Assembly: GCA_938030905.1 (NCBI GenBank)
Contig: CALHIW010000097.1
Coordinates: 1-11,082, forward strand
From: Candidatus Methanomethylicia archaeon
GTDB lineage: Archaea; Thermoproteota; Methanomethylicia; CALHIW01
Direction: 5' to 3'
DNA: 11,082 nucleotides
Shown here: positions 7,240-11,082 of the stretch, one piece after another
How positions within the stretch are numbered: position 1 is the stretch's first letter
How the letters are laid out: every line of letters starts with the position of its first letter
Translations under genes and position numbers: made by a program
The notes under the pieces: generated by a model
Seen by the model: the letters and a program-made list of their open reading frames with translations, nothing else
What the model was told of the DNA's origin: nothing
Database searches by the model: none

Positions 7240-8126
7240 TGAAACATTCTCGTTAAAAACTCAGCAATAACCGATTTAACTGAAACATAACTTACTGGGC
7301 TTGGAACAGTATCAGTTCCAATAACAGCTTCAGCACCGGCCTCTAATATTTTCGATAATGCTTTATCAACAAGAATTGGGTGTGTGCATGCTGTAATGAT
7401 TCTTCTAGCACCACAACTTCTTAATGCTTTAACAGCTTCAACCATAGTCCCACCAGTACTTATAATATCGTCAACTACAATCACATCTCTACCATCAATA
7501 TCAAGTCTTTTAGGCTTAACAACAACCCTGTAGGAATTGTATCTAGTCTTCTCTAGAACGTCATATTCAACATTTGCTCTTCTAGCAGCTGTTTCAGCCC
7601 ATTGTCTAGACTCTTCATCAGGTCCAATAACAATAGGAGATTCAGGCTTAAAGCTTAGCATTACATAATCCATGAGAAGACCCATTGCTGATAAATTGTA
7701 AACGGGAATCTTAAACAGTTCTGATGGACTACTAACCCTATGAAGATGCATATCTATGGTGACTATGGAGTCAATATTTAAACTCTTGAAAATAGAAGCA
7801 ATAGTCTTAATGCTTAACGCCTCACCAGGTTTAAATCTATCATCCTGACGGGTATAGGCAAAATACGGTATAATAGCTATAATCTTACTTGCACCAAGAT
7901 CTCTTACCAAATCAGAAAGTAGTATGAACTCCATGAGATAATCATTGGGTTTTAAGGCAAAACTTTGAAATATGGCTACAGGCTTACCTGAAACATCACC
8001 ATTAATCCTTACATAAATTTCACCATCAGGAAAAACTTTACACTCATTTGGAACTATTGGGGTATTAGTTAGTTTCGATACATTTACTGCAAGATATCTA
8101 CATGAGGATCCGGATACTATTAGCAT
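7236..8126 (-). CDS. prs: Ribose-phosphate pyrophosphokinase (PRPP synthase)
   Basis: Prs makes PRPP from ribose 5-phosphate and ATP, the precursor for nucleotides, histidine and tryptophan. Counting from ATG at 8126, the 296 residues show the FPDGE motif (near 32-36), the ATP-binding loop YFAYTRQDDRF (88-98), DMHLHR (125-130), GPDEES (168-173), the flexible loop EKTRYNS (192-198) and the PRPP loop VVDDIISTGGTM (217-228). A GTG two codons upstream (8132) is an alternative start. I prefer the ATG because it lies 27 bases after the TATA-like box, GGTG (8133-8130) would be its Shine-Dalgarno sequence, and archaeal homologues begin at this point. It was once followed by R15P isomerase in an overlapping operon. 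The nonamer TAGCAAGTT just upstream of its promoter also precedes the promoter of the HTH-PRTase gene. Confidence 0.95.
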   Translation of the reverse strand: MLIVSGSSCRYLAVNVSKLTNTPIVPNECKVFPDGEIYVRINGDVSGKPVAIFQSFALKPNDYLMEFILLSDLVRDLGASKIIAIIPYFAYTRQDDRFKPGEALSIKTIASIFKSLNIDSIVTIDMHLHRVSSPSELFKIPVYNLSAMGLLMDYVMLSFKPESPIVIGPDEESRQWAETAARRANVEYDVLEKTRYNSYRVVVKPKRLDIDGRDVIVVDDIISTGGTMVEAVKALRSCGARRIITACTHPILVDKALSKILEAGAEAVIGTDTVPSPVSYVSVKSVIAEFLTRMFQ

Positions 8127-8149
8127 AAACACCTATCTAAACTAAGTAC

Positions 8150-8176
8150 TTAAATATTACCTATATCAACTTGCTA
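8150..8176 (-). promoter_or_regulatory. prs promoter with upstream TAGCAAGTT element
   Basis: On the minus strand ATATTTAA (8157-8150) is centred 27 bases before the ATG at 8126. The nonamer TAGCAAGTT lies at 8176-8168, ten bases upstream of the box. The identical nonamer, in the same orientation relative to transcription, precedes the TATA-like box of the HTH-PRTase gene at 8729-8737, so it may be a shared operator or activator site. Confidence 0.5.
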
Positions 8177-8196
8177 GCATTCATGGTTTAAAGCTT

Positions 8197-8236
8197 CCTC
8201 TAGACTCACCTAAATTTAGGATTTAATACCTAGAGG
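8197..8236. repeat. Nested inverted repeats upstream of prs
   Basis: CCTCTAG (8197-8203) and CTAGAGG (8230-8236) form a 7-bp inverted repeat that encloses the perfect 12-bp palindrome CCTAAATTTAGG (8209-8220). The group lies about 45-85 bases upstream of the prs TATA-like box. It might bind a regulator or form a cruciform; no function can be read from sequence alone. Confidence 0.4.
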
Positions 8237-8314
8237 TAGAATAATTTATAAATTTCTAGAAATGTTAATTAGAACTTTCATTTTCTTTACAATCTGGAAA
8301 TTATAGGTTGCAAA

Positions 8315-8703
8315 TTAAGCTGTAAAACTTAGAATGTAGGATCTAAAATAGATAAGTACATTCGGATTCTAACCGATGTTGATAAGCCAATTCACTATAT
8401 GTTTAACATACTCCATATCCGGTCTACTGGGATTATAAATTACATTAAGTGGGGGCTATTATAAAATAGATCCTTAAAGCTTTATTTTATCATTCTTCTA
8501 GTAATCCTTATACTGTTTATTGATTGTACGTTAATAGGAATATTTAGGGGAAGTTCCAATAGATGCTGATTAGTATAATAGTAAGATAGGTCAAGAGTTT
8601 GAAAATAAATTAAAGTTAGTAGATTAAGTATTATAAACCTATAAGTACCTACTTGCAAATGAGGTAGTAAAGAGCTGAGGAGTCTATGAAAAGCGAAAAG
8701 CAA
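8315..8703 (-). pseudogene. Probable decayed minus-strand gene of unknown identity, between prs and the regulator gene
   Basis: Two neighbouring minus-strand frames look like pieces of one gene. From 8703 (TTG) to the TAA at 8484-8482 there are 73 open codons whose second half reads HLLELPLNIPINVQSINSI. From 8455 to 8372 another frame gives 28 codons including NVIYNPSRPDMEYVKHIVNW, ends at TAG, and continues for 17 more codons (NPNVLIYFRSYILSFTA) to TAA at 8317-8315. The composition is that of protein, not random AT-rich text, but there is no intact start-to-stop frame and I do not recognise the family. The 73-codon frame alone should not be annotated as a gene. The rest of the 8133-8770 spacer holds the two promoters and the nested repeats. 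Confidence 0.4.
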
Positions 8704-8728
8704 AATTTAAAGTAATTATATAATCTCT

Positions 8729-8756
8729 TAGCAAGTTAAGTTTTTATATTATAAAT
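8729..8756 (+). promoter_or_regulatory. Promoter of the HTH-PRTase gene with TAGCAAGTT element
   Basis: TAGCAAGTT (8729-8737) is followed by two overlapping TATA-like candidates, TTTTTATA (8741-8748) and TTATAAAT (8749-8756). The second predicts transcription from about 8778-8780, at the TTG codon of the gene; the first predicts a start near 8770. The nonamer matches the one upstream of prs and could allow autoregulation. Confidence 0.5.
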
Positions 8757-8770
8757 AGCTAAATCAATAG

Positions 8771-9520
8771 GTGCGTATTTTGAGAAAGATGGAAAGTATA
8801 CAGTTTAGAATTTCGGTTGTTGATTGCTTAAAAAGACTTAAAACAATATATTCATACAGTAAGCTTGAGGAGATAACAGGAATACCTAAAACTCTACTAT
8901 GTAGATACATTAAGGGCGACGTTCTTCCAAGCGAAAAATCAGCTCGTGAACTATTAAGATCCTTGAGAAAATATGATGATATTGGGGTACTTATTAAAAG
9001 CAGACTTAGGCTAAATGAAGATGGACTATTTGACTTAAGCAGCATCGCCTATGATATCTCAATATTAAGAAGAGCTGCTCAAGAAGCGTTTATAAAGTTT
9101 TCAGATAAGGGAGTAACAAAAGTTTTAACAGCAGCAATTGATGGTATACCGCTTGCAACCTCAATAGCAACAATGCTAAATGTACCAATAGCAGTAGCAA
9201 AAACCCATAAGGATCCATCAACAAATAGCTTCATAGAGGAAAGCTATGTTCTTATAAGTCCTACTATGAGAATTACATTATATCTACCACGAAGATTAAT
9301 TAGAAGAGAGGATAGAGTTCTTATAGTTGATGACGTTATTAGAACAGGAAGAACAGTTTCAAAGCTTATTAGAATGGTTGATAAATGTAGAGCAAGCATT
9401 GCAGGTGTATTTGTTCTAATAGCTGTAGGAAGAGCTTGGAAAGAAGCATTTTCAAGTTTTGAATCACCAGTTCTCATTCTATATGAGATAGAATATTATC
9501 ACTGCAATAGTGCAATCTAA
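8771..9520 (+). CDS. HTH-phosphoribosyltransferase regulator (GfcR/PurR-like architecture)
   Basis: The N-terminal part (about residues 25-65) looks like a helix-turn-helix: SYSKLEEITGIPKTLLCRYI followed by a basic helix. Residues 95-245 are a type I phosphoribosyltransferase fold with the hallmark PRPP loop VLIVDDVIRTGRT (183-195). This arrangement is known from the haloarchaeal GfcR and bacterial PurR regulators, in which the PRTase domain senses PRPP or nucleotides rather than catalysing. An enzymatic role (purine or orotate PRTase) cannot be excluded. Its divergence from prs, the PRPP synthase gene, and the shared promoter nonamer suggest that it regulates prs and itself. Start codons compete: GTG 8771, TTG 8780 (with GGTG at 8770-8773 as Shine-Dalgarno sequence) and ATG 8789; the conserved part begins after all three. 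The 249 residues make it longer than GfcR of about 210. Confidence 0.85.
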   Translation: MRILRKMESIQFRISVVDCLKRLKTIYSYSKLEEITGIPKTLLCRYIKGDVLPSEKSARELLRSLRKYDDIGVLIKSRLRLNEDGLFDLSSIAYDISILRRAAQEAFIKFSDKGVTKVLTAAIDGIPLATSIATMLNVPIAVAKTHKDPSTNSFIEESYVLISPTMRITLYLPRRLIRREDRVLIVDDVIRTGRTVSKLIRMVDKCRASIAGVFVLIAVGRAWKEAFSSFESPVLILYEIEYYHCNSAI

Positions 9521-9523
9521 CTA

Positions 9524-9828
9524 CTAGCTAGAAATGCAGTATTTGGTCAAGTAGTTTATCACACGTGCTCTGAAGATTTCGAGTTTATCTGGATTTACAT
9601 AGAGCATTAAGTAAGTATCCTTTTAGATAATGTACTATAAATCATCTAGAAGCTCTACTTCTTCTCCATTACTTTAAACTTTAAAAGTTTAATTAACAGT
9701 AAAGACAATATACTTGATTCAGTTGCTTGATCCATACCATCAAATATATCTAAGATTATAGATAGACTTCTTATAGAACGGTTAATTAATCTATCATTAA
9801 GAAACTAGTTACTAGGCTTTAACCTCAA
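9524..9828 (-). pseudogene. Decayed minus-strand gene of unknown identity, convergent with the HTH-PRTase gene
   Basis: A TATA-like TATTTATA (9886-9879), a Shine-Dalgarno-like GAAGAGGT (9840-9833) and TTG at 9828 head a frame MRLKPSN that stops at TAG (9807-9805). The same frame then continues open for 49 codons (9804-9658), including NRSIRSLSIILDIFDGMDQA and LLLIKLLKFKVMEKK, to a TAG. In another frame, GEEVELLDDL (to about 9635), two stops, then MLYVNPDKLEIFRARVINYL (from 9607) to a TAG at 9526-9524 complete the picture. The whole would encode about 100 residues. It looks like a small helical or DNA-binding protein, which is a guess; I do not recognise it. It needs at least two stops and one frameshift repaired. 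The remaining spacer, 9829-10015, shows only its probable promoter. Confidence 0.45.
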
Positions 9829-10015
9829 GCAAACCTCTTCAGATAAGTGCTTAAAAGATGTTAGTGTAGGATTAACTATATAAATACTTAGAATTCTTAA
9901 ACAGACTTGTTACAGTTATATAGGTTTAGGAAGTGGAAAACGTCTGACTAGTAGCTTAAGATTCCCGGTGAGTTTATACGATTTAACCATTGAAATCTTT
10001 AATACTAGTAAAAAG

Positions 10016-10023
10016 TATATTTA
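10016..10023 (+). promoter_or_regulatory. TATA-like box before the 137-residue basic protein gene
   Basis: TATATTTA (10016-10023), preceded by AGTAAAAAG as a BRE-like sequence, predicts transcription from about 10045, seven bases before the ATG at 10052. Confidence 0.45.
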
Positions 10024-10051
10024 GAGCAACTCCTAGTATTATGAGGTTAAA

Positions 10052-10465
10052 ATGCCGAGAAGGCCGAAAACAAGGAAACGCAAATCTGGATACATGTACT
10101 TTATAGCGGATGGTATAAGTTCAAGAATGAATATAGAGGAGGTTGTAAAGGTAGTATTTTCAAGAGGTGAATCATATAGAAGGACAGCGCAGATAATACT
10201 TGAGGAGGTTAAAAGACTAGCTGTAATGAGTGGAAGAACTACACCAACGTATAACATTACATCTGATGAAATGTCAGAATTTATTAAAAGAAGATTTGGA
10301 AGAAGGCGTAGAAGCTTAGCTTATAAAGTCTTATTTGAATTTCTTATACCTTTAGGAATGATAAAGTATAGTCCAGATGAAAAAAGATATTTTTTAAGTA
10401 GAGAGTTTGCATTAGCACTTAAAAGAATAGGAGATTCATATCTTCGATGGCTGGAAGCAGCTTAA
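10052..10465 (+). CDS. Small, very basic protein of unknown function, possible winged-helix DNA-binding protein
   Basis: I do not recognise the family. The 137-residue product begins with a strongly basic tail (MPRRPKTRKRKSG), has a helical middle (about 28-58, ending EEVKRLAVMSGR), a second basic cluster KRRFGRRRRS (79-88), and a C-terminal part (88-130) in which a helix, LAYKVLFEFLIPLGM, is followed by KYSPDEKRYFLS and another helix. A helix leading into a short hairpin of that kind resembles a winged-helix domain, and the charge suggests binding to DNA or RNA; both points are inference. It has no signal peptide, transmembrane segment or cysteine. The ATG is supported by GAGGT (10043-10047) and the TATA-like box at 10016. 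It stands alone, with over 180 bases to the next gene, so it is probably monocistronic. Confidence 0.75.
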   Translation: MPRRPKTRKRKSGYMYFIADGISSRMNIEEVVKVVFSRGESYRRTAQIILEEVKRLAVMSGRTTPTYNITSDEMSEFIKRRFGRRRRSLAYKVLFEFLIPLGMIKYSPDEKRYFLSREFALALKRIGDSYLRWLEAA

Positions 10466-10495
10466 ACACTACTTTTATTTAAACGAATATTATCA

Positions 10496-10515
10496 GTTTA
10501 CTCCATCATGTAAAC
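10496..10515. repeat. Short inverted repeat after the 137-residue protein gene
   Basis: GTTTAC (10496-10501) and GTAAAC (10510-10515) form a 6-bp stem with an 8-base loop, 31 bases after the stop codon. It may be a 3' hairpin of the upstream transcript or chance. Confidence 0.25.
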
Positions 10516-10582
10516 GTATATTTAAATTAAGCATTTTAAAGCTATTTAATAATTTATATAAAAACATTGATTGGAAGATTTA

Positions 10583-10589
10583 TTTTTTT
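10583..10589 (+). terminator. T7 tract, possible terminator
   Basis: Seven consecutive T at 10583-10589, about 120 bases after the stop of the 137-residue protein and 60 bases before the next gene, fit an archaeal oligo-T termination signal. Confidence 0.35.
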
Positions 10590-10651
10590 CCATTCAAAAT
10601 TTTCAAGTAAGAAATTAAGATATACAGAGTACATTTCTTAGGGATTTTGTG

Positions 10652-10864
10652 ATGCGGGAACATTTAACCTCAAGAAGGAATAAAAGTATAAAATTTAAAT
10701 GCAGCAAATGTGGAAGAAAACTTACAAAAAATGACTTAATTAAGTTTAGTTCAGACTTAAAACCATTATATTCGCTTAATAATGGTGGAGAATATAAACC
10801 ATTATGTGTTACATGTTATCATGGGCTTATAAGCTTATATGTAACTCGACAATTAAAAAGTTAA
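10652..10864 (+). CDS. Small CxxC...CxxC protein, probable zinc ribbon, function unknown
   Basis: The product (70 residues from ATG 10652; GTG at 10649 would add one) has a basic N-terminus and two cysteine pairs, CSKC (17-20) and CVTC (52-55), about 31 residues apart. This is the layout of a zinc ribbon with a long central loop, as found in many small archaeal nucleic-acid-binding or protein-binding proteins. Such a structural cysteine pattern in a short frame argues against chance. No family can be named. There is no clear Shine-Dalgarno sequence; a weak TATA-like region around 10615-10623 would start transcription close to the ATG, so a leaderless message is likely. Confidence 0.65.
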   Translation: MREHLTSRRNKSIKFKCSKCGRKLTKNDLIKFSSDLKPLYSLNNGGEYKPLCVTCYHGLISLYVTRQLKS

Positions 10865-10994
10865 ATGATTAATGTTACTACTTAATTATTTTGTATAGAT
10901 TACTTCATTTACTTACTATAAAATTTAAATTAAAATATTCAAATATGATTGGAATAAGTAACATTTATGACTGTTATAAATCATGGTGTAAAGA

Positions 10995-11055
10995 TGAGCT
11001 CAGAAAACGGCTTTAGATCATCTTATAGTCTACTCACCTCCTTTTCATCATCCCA
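10995..11055 (-). ncRNA. Candidate C/D box small RNA
   Basis: Read on the minus strand, a perfect C box ATGATGA (11051-11045) and a D box CTGA (11003-11000) are 52 bases apart end to end, the usual size of archaeal C/D sRNAs. The flanks TGGG and CTCA can form a four-pair terminal stem (one G-U). Between them lies ATGATCT (11022-11016), a 5-of-7 match to C', followed by an 11-base guide AAAGCCGTTTT directly before the D box. A canonical D' box is missing; the closest is CTAT. The first guide region contains AGGAGGTGA, complementary to the 3' end of archaeal 16S rRNA. The same bases could be a strong Shine-Dalgarno sequence, but no usable reading frame follows. Confidence 0.4.
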
Positions 11056-11082
11056 TATAAAATTAGGGAAAACTTAAAAGCT

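Noticed and set aside
8764..9045. 93-codon minus-strand frame
   Set aside because: Serine/leucine-rich antisense shadow of the HTH domain of the regulator gene.
9674..9692. Near-palindrome TTAAACTT-TAA-AAGTTTAA
   Set aside because: It lies inside the open segment of the decayed gene and codes for the IKLLKFK-type text; such AT-only symmetry is common in AT-rich coding sequence.
571..9828. TAG stop codons inside several remnant frames, suggesting amber recoding (pyrrolysine)
   Set aside because: The remnants also contain TAA stops and frameshifts, and the intact genes etfA and thiDN end with TAG, so decay explains the data better.

Overview
The window looks like chromosomal DNA of an AT-rich archaeon, most likely a thermophilic member of the Thermoproteota/TACK group. 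This is inferred from the gene content: a two-subunit class I fumarase, a ThiD-ThiN fusion in place of ThiE, an archaeal-type PRPP synthase, a remnant of ribose-1,5-bisphosphate isomerase, and an HTH-phosphoribosyltransferase regulator. It also fits the TATA-like boxes about 25 bases before start codons (leaderless or very short leaders) and the GGTG(A)-type Shine-Dalgarno sequences at internal operon genes. I see no rRNA, tRNA, intact insertion sequence or CRISPR array.

Layout. Bases 1-319 hold the 3' end of a gene running in from the left, possibly MobB-like. A gene-poor stretch follows (320-1834) that seems to contain a heavily decayed minus-strand gene. Next is an etfB-etfA operon (1835-3610, plus strand). 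It meets, with no spacer, the convergent fumarase operon (alpha 5076-4198, beta 4195-3611, minus strand). The spacer 5077-5361 carries two inverted pairs of the octamer TAAACCCT/AGGGTTTA. Then on the minus strand come thiDN (6714-5362), a truncated and frameshifted remnant of ribose-1,5-bisphosphate isomerase (7239-6749), and the PRPP synthase gene prs, whose stop codon overlaps the remnant's start (ATGA). Divergent from prs, across a 640-base spacer with another decayed gene, lies an HTH-PRTase regulator (8771-9520, plus). A further decayed minus-strand gene faces the regulator's 3' end (9828-9524). Two small plus-strand genes follow: a very basic 137-residue protein of unknown function and a 71-residue protein with two CxxC pairs. 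A C/D-box-like sRNA candidate lies on the minus strand near the right edge.

How it fits together. ETF passes electrons between flavin dehydrogenases and an acceptor encoded elsewhere. Fumarase belongs to the citrate cycle. Prs makes PRPP; the lost isomerase belonged to the archaeal nucleotide-salvage route (AMP phosphorylase, R15P isomerase, type III RuBisCO). The HTH-PRTase protein has an intact PRPP-binding loop, so it is a plausible PRPP-sensing regulator. The same nonamer, TAGCAAGTT, lies just upstream of the TATA-like box of both prs and the regulator gene, in the same orientation relative to each. This suggests a small PRPP-responsive regulon and is the most testable new idea here. The second theme is gene decay: four of the longer spacers or truncated loci hold minus-strand reading-frame debris, only one of which (R15P isomerase) I can name.
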